The translations under genes were made by a program, and so were the position numbers. The notes below the pieces were generated by a model, which saw nothing but the letters and a program-made list of their open reading frames with translations, searched no databases and was not told the origin of the DNA. 64,000 nt of DNA from Marinococcus halophilus. Lineage in GTDB: Bacteria > Bacillota > Bacilli > Bacillales > Marinococcaceae. The stretch is taken from positions 18,065-82,064 of the forward strand of contig NZ_NPFA01000010.1 of NCBI RefSeq assembly GCF_002265875.1. Direction: 5' to 3'. Positions 26,723 to 35,962 of this stretch are shown here, piece by piece; the stretch's first letter is position 1; each line of letters opens with the position of its first letter.

Positions 26723-26985
26723 CTGCCTGCCCTCTTTTCTGTATCCGTCATGCTTTTGTCTATCCACGCCTGCTCTGCTTTCATCTTCCAGTAAATATAC
26801 AAATCCTCTGTGGCCATAATTACATAAATCACTCCGTAAAAGAGGTATGCATCTGTCGTAAATGGAGCGGAGATCCAATGAATAATGGTCATTAACAGAA
26901 GCAGGGCGCTGCCGAAGAGATCCTTCTTTAAGCGCCCTGCATAAATTGATTTTTTGTTCACAGCTTTTTGCTGTTTGGCGTTCAC
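26719..26985 (-). CDS. Small two-helix membrane protein, unknown
   Basis: The protein is about 88 residues with a basic N-terminus (KQQKAVNKKS) and two membrane segments (LLLLMTIIHWISAPF and LFYGVIYVIMATEDLYIYW). A GTG at 26985 has GAGAGG eight bases upstream; another GTG three codons earlier lies too close to that site. It is coupled to the acetyltransferase gene. It is not recognised. Confidence 0.6.
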   Translation of the reverse strand: MNAKQQKAVNKKSIYAGRLKKDLFGSALLLLMTIIHWISAPFTTDAYLFYGVIYVIMATEDLYIYWKMKAEQAWIDKSMTDTEKRAGR

Positions 26986-27016
26986 TTTCTTCACCTCTCG
27001 CCTGCACGGGCCCTTT

Positions 27017-28114
27017 TTACAGTTTCACTGTATTTTTCCCATGGCTTTTTGCTTCATACAGGGCTTCATCCGCTTTCAGCATCATGTTCTCCCGGCTGCG
27101 GTGCAGGGCTGGTATAACGACATTCACGCCGATGCTGACCGTCACCTTCGGACTCACACTCGACGTTTCATGACGGATATTCAGCCTGTCTACTTCTTCA
27201 CTTATCTCATGGGCAATAGCCCGGGCTTCTTTATTATTCGTTTTCGGCAGCAACAAAGCAAACTCTTCTCCGCCGAACCGGGAGGCCACTCCTCCGGAAC
27301 GCACGCATACTCCGTGGATAGCCCCGGCAATCTGCTTTAAGCACTCGTCCCCCTCGAGGTGGCCATACGTATCATTGAAGTTCTTAAATTCATCCAGATC
27401 GATCATCATGACTGCAAGCGGAGACTGGCGTTCCAAGCCTTCGATCCAATAGCGGTGAAAGGCATTATTGAACGCCCTGCGGTTGGCAAGGCCCGTTAAG
27501 CCGTCTACATTCGCCATACGCTCGAGCTTACGGATATTTGCGTTATGCTTGGTGCGGTCCCGGATAATGCCAATCATTCCAATGATTCGTCGATACATAA
27601 AAACAGGGCTTGCCATGACTTCGAGCTCCATCACCGTTCCATCCTGGCGCCGTAGATTTACTTCAAAATGCTGGGAATGTCCTTTCATAACCCGGTCAGT
27701 ATATCTCTGGACCAGTTCGTAGTCTGTGAAATTTAATTCATTCATCGACTGGCCAATCACGGTGTCCCGTTCCTTGTTAAGCATTTCAAGCAGTTTTTCA
27801 TTTACTTCAATCACGCTGCCACGGCCGTTCAGCAGAAATACTGGAGAGAGCGGCTGGTCAAACAGGGCATGGTAATAGTTTCGCTGCACCCGTTGGTCTA
27901 CACTGCGCTTAAACACAAACCAAAGCAGACAGCTAAGGATAATTATGCCAGTAAGCAAACGAACAATCAGCCAGTCTGTTTCAAGTGGTGCTCCCAGAAA
28001 AAATACATCGTAAAAATTCACCAGCATAAATGCCGGAACTAAGACGAGCATCGCCAGCGTGACACGCTTTGCCACTTCCTGGGTTTTAATCTGCGCTATT
28101 TCCTTATGCTTCAT
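27017..28114 (-). CDS. Membrane-anchored PAS-GGDEF diguanylate cyclase
   Basis: The 365-residue protein has two membrane segments (about 20-75), a PAS domain (about 90-195, SPVFLLNGRGSVIEVNEKLLEML) and a GGDEF domain (about 205-365). The active site reads RFGGEEFALLLP and the metal/substrate region DLDEFKNFNDTYGHLEGD, so it should make c-di-GMP. An RxxD inhibitory site is not evident before GGEEF. The ATG at 28114 follows GGGGTGT. c-di-GMP control of motility fits a window rich in flagellar genes. Confidence 0.9.
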   Translation of the reverse strand: MKHKEIAQIKTQEVAKRVTLAMLVLVPAFMLVNFYDVFFLGAPLETDWLIVRLLTGIIILSCLLWFVFKRSVDQRVQRNYYHALFDQPLSPVFLLNGRGSVIEVNEKLLEMLNKERDTVIGQSMNELNFTDYELVQRYTDRVMKGHSQHFEVNLRRQDGTVMELEVMASPVFMYRRIIGMIGIIRDRTKHNANIRKLERMANVDGLTGLANRRAFNNAFHRYWIEGLERQSPLAVMMIDLDEFKNFNDTYGHLEGDECLKQIAGAIHGVCVRSGGVASRFGGEEFALLLPKTNNKEARAIAHEISEEVDRLNIRHETSSVSPKVTVSIGVNVVIPALHRSRENMMLKADEALYEAKSHGKNTVKL

Positions 28115-28147
28115 TTTACACCCCGCCCTGCTCGAAAGCCTCCGCAT

Positions 28148-28403
28148 AAATCCTTTAAGCCTTTATGCCTCAGCGCGATAATATTCATAGTATTGACTCA
28201 TTTTATCACATGTCTTAAGTTTTAGGCATATATAATCAAAAAGGGTGCAGTTTTCAGGTATTTTTTAATAGCGGTTTGGTATCCATATTTTAACATAATT
28301 TTTTATAAGCATGTATTTCTTTTAAGTATTATGATTAGTAACCCTATTAACCAATTTTTTCTGTATATAAACCTCTCTACCTTCGTGAGAATTTTCCTAG
28401 ATA
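28148..28403. other. AT-rich intergenic stretch upstream of the diguanylate cyclase
   Basis: No gene is seen. Minus-strand candidates for -10 elements include TGTGATAAAAT (about 28210) and TAAAAT (about 28290), but neither has a clear -35. Confidence 0.4.
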
Positions 28404-28437
28404 GCAAAAAAGAGCTGTTTTAATTTAACAGCTCTTT
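28404..28437 (-). terminator. Terminator of the hexuronate operon
   Basis: Perfect 11-base arms (AAAGAGCTGTT/AACAGCTCTTT) are followed by TTTTTT on the minus strand, about 65 bases after the zinc dehydrogenase stop. Confidence 0.88.
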
Positions 28438-28502
28438 ACATAGATTAATTGTTATTTTCACGTTTTTAGCATATAACTGATGGCTGAAAATTAGTGGATT
28501 GT

Positions 28503-29525
28503 TTATCCAAATGCAAGAACAGCCTTTCTCACTTCATTTGGGGCGCTTTCAAGCTGCTCAAACGCCTGCTGCACATCCTGAAAATTAAAGCGGTGAGAAA
28601 CCATTGATTCTACATCCAATTTCCCCTGATTAATATACTCAATAATCTCTGGGAACTTATTGGACTGCAGCCTTGAGCCAACAATCATCAGCTCTTTTTT
28701 CGTAATGTCCAGGGAAGTAAGGGAAGAAGGAGCTTTATTAAAACCTAGCGTCACTACCCGGCCTGCAATAGAGGCCATCGAAACCGCCTGTTCAAACGTT
28801 TTTTCCGTTCCTACTGCATCGATTACCACATTCGCCATCATTCCATTTGTTTCCTGGCTTACCCGGTCAAACACGTCCGGCTCATTTCCAGGATTAATAG
28901 TGACGTCCGCCCCGATCGAAGAGGCATAATTCAATCGCTCATCGTTCAGGTCCGTCATAATCACCCGTGCTTTTTTCAATTTGGCGACAAGAAGACAGCT
29001 GATGCCTGTCGGACCTGCGCCCGTAATCAGCACCGTATCTCCCTCTTTCACGCCTCCTCTTGCAGTTGCCTGCGCCCCTATCGTTAAAGGCTCTGTCAGC
29101 ACAGCTTCATTCCAGGACGTTTCTTCATCTAATTTATGCCAATTTTTCTCAGGAGCAGACATGAATTCTCTCATCCCGCCGTCCCGGTGCACGCCGTATA
29201 CTTCCAGGTTTTCACACACATTGGGCTGGCCCTGCTTACATGCATAGCATTCTCCGCAGCTCTGAATTGGCTCCAGGGAAACCTTGTCCCCGACTTGTAA
29301 AGAATGAACGCTTTCTCCTATTTCGGCTACTTCCCCTGCTACTTCGTGACCGATAATACGGGGGTACACGGTGAAAGGGTTGCTGCCGTGATAGATATGC
29401 ATGTCCGAACCGCAGATCCCGGCTGCATGGACCTTCACGAGCACCTCATGTTCGTTTTCTATCCGTGGCTTTTCGATTTCTATCACATTTAGCTGGCCAG
29501 GTTCTGAAACTTGTATAGCTTTCAT
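28503..29525 (-). CDS. Zinc-dependent alcohol dehydrogenase, sugar-acid type
   Basis: The 340-residue MDR protein has catalytic zinc ligands in AAGICGSDMH and GHEVAGEVAEIG, and a structural zinc cysteine set in CGECYACKQGQPNVC. The NAD motif is GAGPTGISCLL. It resembles L-galactonate/L-idonate/threonine-type dehydrogenases. As last gene of the uxuA-uxuB operon it may oxidise an aldonate such as L-galactonate or L-gulonate to a ketouronate; the substrate is inference only. Confidence 0.82.
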   Translation of the reverse strand: MKAIQVSEPGQLNVIEIEKPRIENEHEVLVKVHAAGICGSDMHIYHGSNPFTVYPRIIGHEVAGEVAEIGESVHSLQVGDKVSLEPIQSCGECYACKQGQPNVCENLEVYGVHRDGGMREFMSAPEKNWHKLDEETSWNEAVLTEPLTIGAQATARGGVKEGDTVLITGAGPTGISCLLVAKLKKARVIMTDLNDERLNYASSIGADVTINPGNEPDVFDRVSQETNGMMANVVIDAVGTEKTFEQAVSMASIAGRVVTLGFNKAPSSLTSLDITKKELMIVGSRLQSNKFPEIIEYINQGKLDVESMVSHRFNFQDVQQAFEQLESAPNEVRKAVLAFG

Positions 29526-29542
29526 ATTATTCTTCCTTTCTA

Positions 29543-30814
29543 TTATTCAAATAACCCAGGCAGGAATAAAGATATTGATGGAATGAAGCTGACCAATAGC
29601 AGTACTGCAAGGGACACACCGAGAAACGGAATCAATTCCTTGAACGCTTTCCCTACAGAAACCTTCGCCAGGTCAGCTGCCACAAATAAACAAACCCCTA
29701 CCGGCGGTGTAGATAGACCGATCATTAACGCAAGTACCATCACTACGCCAAAGTGCACGGTATCCATTCCAATTGATTCGGCTACTGGCAACAGTACCGG
29801 AAACAGAATAGTGAGCGCAGCAATGGTTTCCATGAACATGCCTACAATCAATAAAAGCAGGAGCAGCATTAAAATAATCAACACACCGTTATCTGTAAGG
29901 GACAAGAGCCCGTCCGCCAACATCGTTGGGATCCCTTCACTGACCAGTATCCAGCCAAACAGATTGGCAAACCCTACTAAAAGCAGGATGGCGGCAGTGG
30001 CGACAATGGTATCGATCAATAATTTCGGGAAGTTTCTTAAATGTAATTTGCGGTAGACTGCGGCGCCAATGACAAAAGCGTACAATACTGCTACGACTGC
30101 GGCTTCTGTTGGCGTGAAATATCCTCCGAGAATACCCCATAAAATGATGAAAACCATCAAAAGCGCCCAAAAAGCGCCCAAAAATGACTTGAAAAGCTCT
30201 TTCGTCGATACCGGATTTTCTTTCGGGTAAGAACGCTTCACCGATACCACGTAAGCGACAATGAAAAAGCCTAAGGCCAGCAGTAAGCCGGGAATCGCCC
30301 CTGCCAGGAATAAATCTCCAATAGACGCTCCTGCAAGCGTTCCGACAATAATCATCGGCAAAGAAGGCGGGATCATCGGTCCTACAGTCGAAGACATCGA
30401 CGTTACGGCCGCGGAAAAGCCCGGACCGTACCCTTCCTTTTTCATCGCAGGAATAAGCACTGAACCGATGCTTGCTGTATCGGCCAGGGCAGTTCCGGAA
30501 ATGCCAGAGAAGCCTAACGAAGAAGCGACGTTCGTTAAACTCAGTCCGCCGCGGACCCTTCCGACAGATGCCTTGGAAAACTGTATGATTTTGTCCGTAA
30601 TGCCGCCTTCGTTCATTAAGTTTCCAGCTAGAATAAATGCTGGTATGGCTACAAGTGTAAAGGAGTTTATCCCTGCAAACATTGTCTGGGGGATAATGGT
30701 TAACGACTCCCCATTAATTAACAAATACACTAATGATGAAACGGCAAGACTAAAAACAATGGGCATGCCGGCAAGCAATAATACTAAAAATAAACCAACT
30801 AACAAAAAAGCCAT
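29543..30814 (-). CDS. dctM: TRAP transporter large permease (DctM)
   Basis: The 423-residue DctM subunit has about 12 membrane segments and family motifs such as GGITDKIIQFSKASVGRVRG, LGFSGISGTALADTA and STVGPMIPPSLPMII. It forms the Na+-driven channel with DctQ; its start overlaps the dctQ stop by one base. The operon points to hexuronates or aldonates as cargo. Confidence 0.93.
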   Translation of the reverse strand: MAFLLVGLFLVLLLAGMPIVFSLAVSSLVYLLINGESLTIIPQTMFAGINSFTLVAIPAFILAGNLMNEGGITDKIIQFSKASVGRVRGGLSLTNVASSLGFSGISGTALADTASIGSVLIPAMKKEGYGPGFSAAVTSMSSTVGPMIPPSLPMIIVGTLAGASIGDLFLAGAIPGLLLALGFFIVAYVVSVKRSYPKENPVSTKELFKSFLGAFWALLMVFIILWGILGGYFTPTEAAVVAVLYAFVIGAAVYRKLHLRNFPKLLIDTIVATAAILLLVGFANLFGWILVSEGIPTMLADGLLSLTDNGVLIILMLLLLLLIVGMFMETIAALTILFPVLLPVAESIGMDTVHFGVVMVLALMIGLSTPPVGVCLFVAADLAKVSVGKAFKELIPFLGVSLAVLLLVSFIPSISLFLPGLFE

Positions 30815-31293
30815 TATTTCTCACCTGCTTCTATATTTGTCGACGTCCATTGAGAAATCACAAAAAGAACAGAGTAGCAAAGAAGCAATAACCCCAGTAC
30901 AGGTACCGCCGCATAAACGTATTGCATAGGAATGCCAGAGGCAGGCGAACTAAAGAAAGTACCCAGCAGATAAAAGTTAATGCCTTCTACGACTAAATAC
31001 GCTGCTACGATGCCGATCAGGGTATGTACAATGGTTTCGTAAACCGCCCGCTGCTTTGCCGATAAAAACGAATAGATAAAATCCACTTTTATAAATTCTT
31101 TTCGATACAATGCCAGCGGAGCGGCGAACGCAATCGTGTAAACAAAAAGATATCTTGTAATCTCCTCGGTCCACAGCACGGTCACCGGAAGGAAGCGAAT
31201 AACTATCTGAAAGACCACTACAAGCAGCAAAGCGCTAAAAAGCAATAAGACAATGCCCTGTATGGCTCTATCCAATGTATTAATCCACCTCAT
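30814..31293 (-). CDS. dctQ: TRAP transporter small permease (DctQ)
   Basis: The 159-residue, four-helix DctQ subunit contains the typical WTEEITRYLFVYTIAFAAPL. It overlaps dctP by 4 bases and dctM by 1 base, so the three TRAP genes are translationally linked. Confidence 0.92.
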   Translation of the reverse strand: MRWINTLDRAIQGIVLLLFSALLLVVVFQIVIRFLPVTVLWTEEITRYLFVYTIAFAAPLALYRKEFIKVDFIYSFLSAKQRAVYETIVHTLIGIVAAYLVVEGINFYLLGTFFSSPASGIPMQYVYAAVPVLGLLLLCYSVLFVISQWTSTNIEAGEK

Positions 31294-32303
31294 TCGCTAT
31301 TCTCCCTTTCTTTGCCCTGCTCCACAATCTGCTGATACATCTCGTACTGCTCTTGGTCAAAATATTCCCTGATAGCAGGCTGCATGGCTTGCTGAAATGC
31401 TTTCTGGTCCACGTTTTCATTAAACTGCACGCCTTCATCCCGAAGCGTCTGCTCCACGGTTTCCACCTGTTCGGTGAATAATTCCTGGGAGTATTCCTGG
31501 GCGTCCTCTGCCGCACGTTGTACTTCGTCCTGTTCCTCCGGCGTCAGCGCTTCGAACTGGTCGTTTCCTATAACCACGTAGATCCAGGAACGGACGTGCT
31601 GGGTTTCATTGATGTAGTTCTGTACTTCATAAAATCCGTTACTTTGAATAAGATCATTAGGGTTTTCCTGGCCGTCTATAACCCCCTGCTGCAGAGCGGT
31701 GAACACCTCGCTCAGGCTGATGGACTGCGGCTGGGCCCCGGCTTCCGACCAAGCATCAATAAACAGCGGAACATTAGGCACTCTCATATCAAGCCCATTC
31801 AAATCCTCCGGTGCAGAAATCGGGCGGTTGGAAGTTAAGTTTCTTGGCGAGCGCTCCATATAGAATAGAGGCGTCAGGCCGGCGTTTTCCTTGATATCGC
31901 TTTCAATTTCCTGCCCAATTTCACCTTCGACCGTGCTTCTCATATGCTCCTGGCTGTTAAAAGCGTAAGGAGTAGCCATCAGCATCGCGCTCGGTGTCCA
32001 GTTTTCCAGCGTTTCCCCGGTGATCGTCATGTCGATCGCCCCGTGCTGAATGCTGTTAATAGTATTAACTTCATCGCCCAGCTGCCCGTTCGCATAAACT
32101 TCAATGTTGACGCTCCCGTCGGTATATTCTTCCACACGGTCAGCAAAATATTCCGATGTTTCGTTCCAATAATGGTTGCTGTCCGAAAAATGATTCAGTT
32201 TCCACGTTGTTACTTCTTGTTCTTCCGCACTGGGCTGAGTGCTGCATCCACTCAGCGCCAGTACAGAAGCTGTCCCTACTAAAAAGCTTTTCCATATTTT
32301 CAT
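31290..32303 (-). CDS. dctP: TRAP transporter substrate-binding lipoprotein (DctP)
   Basis: The 337-residue DctP protein has signal peptide and lipobox LALSGCS. The signature region contains PRNLTSNRPISAPEDLNGLD and MRVPNVPLF, with the conserved arginine for the substrate carboxylate expected in RVP. AGGAGG precedes the ATG at 32303; an in-frame start eight codons earlier is rejected. It probably binds hexuronates by operon context. Confidence 0.92.
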   Translation of the reverse strand: MKIWKSFLVGTASVLALSGCSTQPSAEEQEVTTWKLNHFSDSNHYWNETSEYFADRVEEYTDGSVNIEVYANGQLGDEVNTINSIQHGAIDMTITGETLENWTPSAMLMATPYAFNSQEHMRSTVEGEIGQEIESDIKENAGLTPLFYMERSPRNLTSNRPISAPEDLNGLDMRVPNVPLFIDAWSEAGAQPQSISLSEVFTALQQGVIDGQENPNDLIQSNGFYEVQNYINETQHVRSWIYVVIGNDQFEALTPEEQDEVQRAAEDAQEYSQELFTEQVETVEQTLRDEGVQFNENVDQKAFQQAMQPAIREYFDQEQYEMYQQIVEQGKERENSE

Positions 32304-32336
32304 GCGGATCCTCCTAATTTTTAACATGAAAATTTC

Positions 32337-32954
32337 TTAGTTGTTTAAAGCCTCAACTAAACCTGCTGCTGCCTGCCGGACACTTTCCTCGTCATCAAAA
32401 TACAGGCTGCTGCCCGCACTTACGGCCGCTGCTCCGTTTTGAATCCATTCTTTAATGTTATGCTGGCTCACCCCGCCGGAAGGCATCAGCTGGGCCTGCG
32501 GCACCGGCCCGTTCATAGTTTTGATAAAAGAAGGCGAAGCCATATTCCCCGGAAACACCTTTATAATGTCCGAGCCCGCCTGCAGTGCTTCAATAATTTC
32601 TGTCGTCGTATAGCAGCCCGGCATGTAAGGCACCTGATATAAATTACATATTTTCGCTATATCCAGGGAGAAATGAGGGGACACAATAAAAGAGGCCCCC
32701 GCGAGTATCGCCAGCCTGGCGGTTGTAGGCTCCAACACCGTACCTGCACCTACGACCGCCTCCGATCCGTACCGCTCCGATAATTCTTCAATCAATTTAT
32801 CAGCATGCGGAACAGTGAAGGTGATTTCCAGCAAATCGATGCCGCCTTTTTGGGCGCCTACTGCAATCATTTCCGCTTCTTCTTTTGTTTCCCCGCGCAC
32901 GACTGCCACGATTTTATTCTCTTCTACTTTTTGTATTGCCTGCCATTTTTTCAT
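32337..32954 (-). CDS. kdgA: KDPG/KHG aldolase
   Basis: The 205-residue class I aldolase has the Schiff-base lysine in DIIKVFPGN and the glutamate of VVRGETKEEAE; LMPSGGVSQHN is the phosphate loop. It splits 2-keto-3-deoxy-6-phosphogluconate to pyruvate and glyceraldehyde 3-phosphate. It is placed between the mannonate genes and the TRAP genes. A second homologue (dgoA) lies at 56720. Confidence 0.92.
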   Translation of the reverse strand: MKKWQAIQKVEENKIVAVVRGETKEEAEMIAVGAQKGGIDLLEITFTVPHADKLIEELSERYGSEAVVGAGTVLEPTTARLAILAGASFIVSPHFSLDIAKICNLYQVPYMPGCYTTTEIIEALQAGSDIIKVFPGNMASPSFIKTMNGPVPQAQLMPSGGVSQHNIKEWIQNGAAAVSAGSSLYFDDEESVRQAAAGLVEALNN

Positions 32955-32969
32955 TTGTTTCCGCTCCTT

Positions 32970-33812
32970 TTAAACGCCCGAATAGGCCATGAATCCGCCA
33001 TCCACAGGCACCGTAATTCCTGTGACAAATCTTGAATAAGACGGGTCGGCCAGCCATAATAGCGTGCCGGTTAAATCCTCTGGCTGCCCAAAGCGTTCCA
33101 TTGGGGTATGATTGATGATTTTCGATGAACGCTCGGTCAGTTGGTCGTTATCATCCAAAAGCATTTTCCGGTTCTGCTTCGTTAAAAAGAATCCCGGTGC
33201 CACAGCGTTACAGCGGATATTGTGCTTGGCCATGTGTACGGCCAGCCATTGGGTGAAATTCTCAATGCCGGCTTTAGCAGCACTGTAGGAAAGCACCTTG
33301 GTCATTGGGCTCGGCGCGCTCATCGAAGAGATATTGATAACAGTGCTTTCCTCTTCATGAATCATGTGTTTCAGGAAAACTTGCGTAGCAAGCACTGATC
33401 CTGTGAAATTTAAATCATGCACGTGATTCATGCCTTCTTCGGTAATATCGAAAAAAGAGTTTGCTTCCGGGTCCTGGACGTCCTCCCAGCGGAACGCTTC
33501 ATTTGTAGTCACGGCTTCCGGGTGGTTTCCTCCGGCGCCGTTGATCAGGATATGATACTGTCCGTAATGCTCCTGGATTTTTTCATTCGCTGCTTCAATG
33601 TCGCTTTTCTTCGTCACATCACAGGCAAAGGCAATAGCTTCCCCACCGTCTTCAGTAATTTTGTCAGCTACTTTTTGGGCGTTCTCCTGATTTCTGCTTA
33701 ATACAACAACCCGGGCGCCCTGTGCTCCCAGAGCCTCAGCCATCTGTCCGCACAGAACGCCTCCGCCTCCTGTGACAATTGCAACTTTTCCCTTTAGCGA
33801 AGTATGTGTCAT
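32970..33812 (-). CDS. uxuB: D-mannonate oxidoreductase, SDR type
   Basis: The 280-residue short-chain dehydrogenase has nucleotide motif GGGGVLCGQMAEALG and active-site VLSYSAAKAG. Bacillus UxuB (YjmF) is of this SDR family and size, unlike the long-chain E. coli enzyme. It reduces fructuronate to mannonate. It follows uxuA immediately and has AAAGGAG before its ATG. Confidence 0.85.
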   Translation of the reverse strand: MTHTSLKGKVAIVTGGGGVLCGQMAEALGAQGARVVVLSRNQENAQKVADKITEDGGEAIAFACDVTKKSDIEAANEKIQEHYGQYHILINGAGGNHPEAVTTNEAFRWEDVQDPEANSFFDITEEGMNHVHDLNFTGSVLATQVFLKHMIHEEESTVINISSMSAPSPMTKVLSYSAAKAGIENFTQWLAVHMAKHNIRCNAVAPGFFLTKQNRKMLLDDNDQLTERSSKIINHTPMERFGQPEDLTGTLLWLADPSYSRFVTGITVPVDGGFMAYSGV

Positions 33813-34877
33813 TTATTTTTGCTCCTTTCGTTTCTGGTCCCAGATCCCAAGCATATACATGATACCTAACGCGCGGTCGTACAGGCCGTAGCCGGGGCGA
33901 CCCTCTTCATCCCAGATGTGGCGGCCGTGGTCCGGCCGGATGCATCCTTTGTAGCCAATGTCATAGTAAGCATTCATGATATCTGTGATTGGCACGGAGC
34001 CGTCTTCTTCCCGGTGGGAGGATTCAATAAAGTCCCCGTTGTCGTACCGGTAAACGTTACGGACGTGGGCAAAATGGATTCTGTTTTGAAACGCGTGAAT
34101 CATCGCCGGCACATCGTTTTCTTTATTCGCTCCCAGTGCTCCGCTACATAAGGTCAGACCGTTGTGCTCCTCATCTACCAGCGAGAGAATGCGCTGCAGC
34201 TGCTCCTGGTTGGAGACGATTCTCGGGAGGTTAAACACGGACCACGGCGGATCGTCCGGGTGAATGGCCAAGCGGACATCGTGCTCTTTACATACAGGGA
34301 TGACTCGCTCTAAAAAGTACTGCAGGTTGGAAAATAAATCATCTTCCGATACGCTTTCATACTGCTGAATGGTGTCTTCAATTTTACTCAATCGTTCCGG
34401 TTCCCAGCCCGGCATCGTAAATTCGGGATTCTGAAGCACCCGTTCGATTATGTCCTGAGGGCTGGCGTCATTCAGAAGATCTTTTTCATAAAACAGCGCC
34501 GTTGAGCCGTCTGGCATTTCTTTAGCCAAATCGGTCCGAATCCAGTCAAACACCGGCATGAAATTGTAGCAGATCACTTTTACTCCGGCGCCGCCCAGGT
34601 TTTTTATCGTTTCGATATAGTTGGCGATGTATTCTTCCCTGCTCGGAAGCCCTAATTTAATATCTTCATGAACGTTCACACTTTCCACGACTTCTGCCTT
34701 AAAGCCGTGGGATTCGATCAGCTGCATTTCGCGCTGTATTTCTTCTTTTTCCCATACTTCACCGGCAGCCTTATGGTGAAGCGCCCAGACGATCTGTGTC
34801 GTTCCGGGAATCTGCCTGATGTTTTCCAGCTTTACATTGTCATTGCCTTCGCCGTACCATCGAAATCCAATATCCAT
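33813..34877 (-). CDS. uxuA: Mannonate dehydratase
   Basis: The 354-residue UxuA starts MDIGFRWYGEG with GAAGGGAG upstream, which sets the start at 34877. Conserved parts include VVESVNVHEDIKLG, KVICYNFMPVFDW, IHPDDPPWSVFNLPRIV and CIRPDHGR. It removes water from D-mannonate to give 2-keto-3-deoxygluconate, the substrate of the adjacent kdgK product. Confidence 0.95.
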   Translation of the reverse strand: MDIGFRWYGEGNDNVKLENIRQIPGTTQIVWALHHKAAGEVWEKEEIQREMQLIESHGFKAEVVESVNVHEDIKLGLPSREEYIANYIETIKNLGGAGVKVICYNFMPVFDWIRTDLAKEMPDGSTALFYEKDLLNDASPQDIIERVLQNPEFTMPGWEPERLSKIEDTIQQYESVSEDDLFSNLQYFLERVIPVCKEHDVRLAIHPDDPPWSVFNLPRIVSNQEQLQRILSLVDEEHNGLTLCSGALGANKENDVPAMIHAFQNRIHFAHVRNVYRYDNGDFIESSHREEDGSVPITDIMNAYYDIGYKGCIRPDHGRHIWDEEGRPGYGLYDRALGIMYMLGIWDQKRKEQK

Positions 34878-34891
34878 TATTCTTTCTCCCT

Positions 34892-35905
34892 TCAACGAGC
34901 TATATCGCTGCCTTGTTGGCTGTTTAGAAAAGCGTTAACGTCTTCTTTAGGTAAGCAGAATGCATCTCCCGGCACCGTATGCGCGAGTACGCCAACTGCT
35001 ACTGCAAATGTAATCATTTCAGACATATTCTTTGATGCTTCCGGGGACTCCAGAATCTGGTGCAGGATGCCGGCTGAAAACGCATCGCCGCCGCCAATCC
35101 GGTCATAAACGGACACATCGTAAACCGGCGCTTCAGCACGCCCGCCTGAAGCGTGCAGCAGCAGCCCGGATAATTGGTGCTGCAGATTGGTGAATGGGCG
35201 GCGACGCGAAGAAGCCAGCCAGGTAATCCCGTAATCCTGCATAAAGGCTCTGTACGCCTTTTCCTCCCCGTCTGCATCACCGGAGACGTTATAATTTAAA
35301 ATGTTCGTAAGGTCCTTCACCCCGGCGAAGCATATATCCACCATCGGAAGAAAGTATTCAAACGCTTCCCGGGCCTGCTCGATGCTCCACAGCTTGCTCC
35401 GGTAGTTAAAGTCAAAGCTGATTTGCACTCCATGTTCCTTTGCTTTTTTCGCAAGAGCATACGCTGTCTCGCGCGCCTCCCGGCTGATAGCCAGAGTGAT
35501 TCCCGAAATGTGCAGTATCTGGCAGTCCTGAAACCAGCTGTCACTGATGGTCTCCTGCGGGCTCCATTGGGAAAAGGAAGAATAAGCCCTGTCATAGGTT
35601 ATCTTCGAAGGGCGCTCGGCTGTTCCTTTTTCCACAAAGTACGTTCCCAGCCGGTTACCTTCCCGCTGAACAGCTCCTGTTTGCACGCCTTCCTTCCGCA
35701 GATAGGCCAGAGCTGCATCTCCTACAGGATTATCGGGAAGCGCGGTGATCACTTCTGCTTCTGTACCGAGGTTGCTTAATGCCACGGCCACGTTAATTTC
35801 CGCCCCGCCGTAGAAGGTTTCGAGACTCGTATGTTGTTTTAGTGTTTCTGTGCCGGGAGGAGAAAAGCGCATCATCATTTCTCCAAGTGCCATAATTTTT
35901 CCCAT
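34892..35905 (-). CDS. kdgK: 2-keto-3-deoxygluconate kinase (PfkB family)
   Basis: The 337-residue ribokinase-family protein begins GKIMALGEMMMRFSPPG and has the catalytic-base region RIGGGDAFSAGILH. It phosphorylates KDG to KDPG for KdgA. The ATG at 35905 follows AAAGGAG by seven bases. It is first gene of the operon, directly behind a palindromic operator. Confidence 0.92.
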   Translation of the reverse strand: MGKIMALGEMMMRFSPPGTETLKQHTSLETFYGGAEINVAVALSNLGTEAEVITALPDNPVGDAALAYLRKEGVQTGAVQREGNRLGTYFVEKGTAERPSKITYDRAYSSFSQWSPQETISDSWFQDCQILHISGITLAISREARETAYALAKKAKEHGVQISFDFNYRSKLWSIEQAREAFEYFLPMVDICFAGVKDLTNILNYNVSGDADGEEKAYRAFMQDYGITWLASSRRRPFTNLQHQLSGLLLHASGGRAEAPVYDVSVYDRIGGGDAFSAGILHQILESPEASKNMSEMITFAVAVGVLAHTVPGDAFCLPKEDVNAFLNSQQGSDIAR

Positions 35906-35932
35906 TGTTTTCTCCTTTATCAAACAAATTAA

Positions 35933-35946
35933 CTAAATCGGTTTAG
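35933..35946. promoter_or_regulatory. KdgR operator before kdgK
   Basis: CTAAATCGGTTTAG, a near-perfect palindrome with CG in the centre, lies 28 bases before the kdgK start. The same 14 bases occur upstream of the adjacent LacI-family gene. Confidence 0.8.
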
Positions 35947-35962
35947 TTTAATAGAAAAAATT

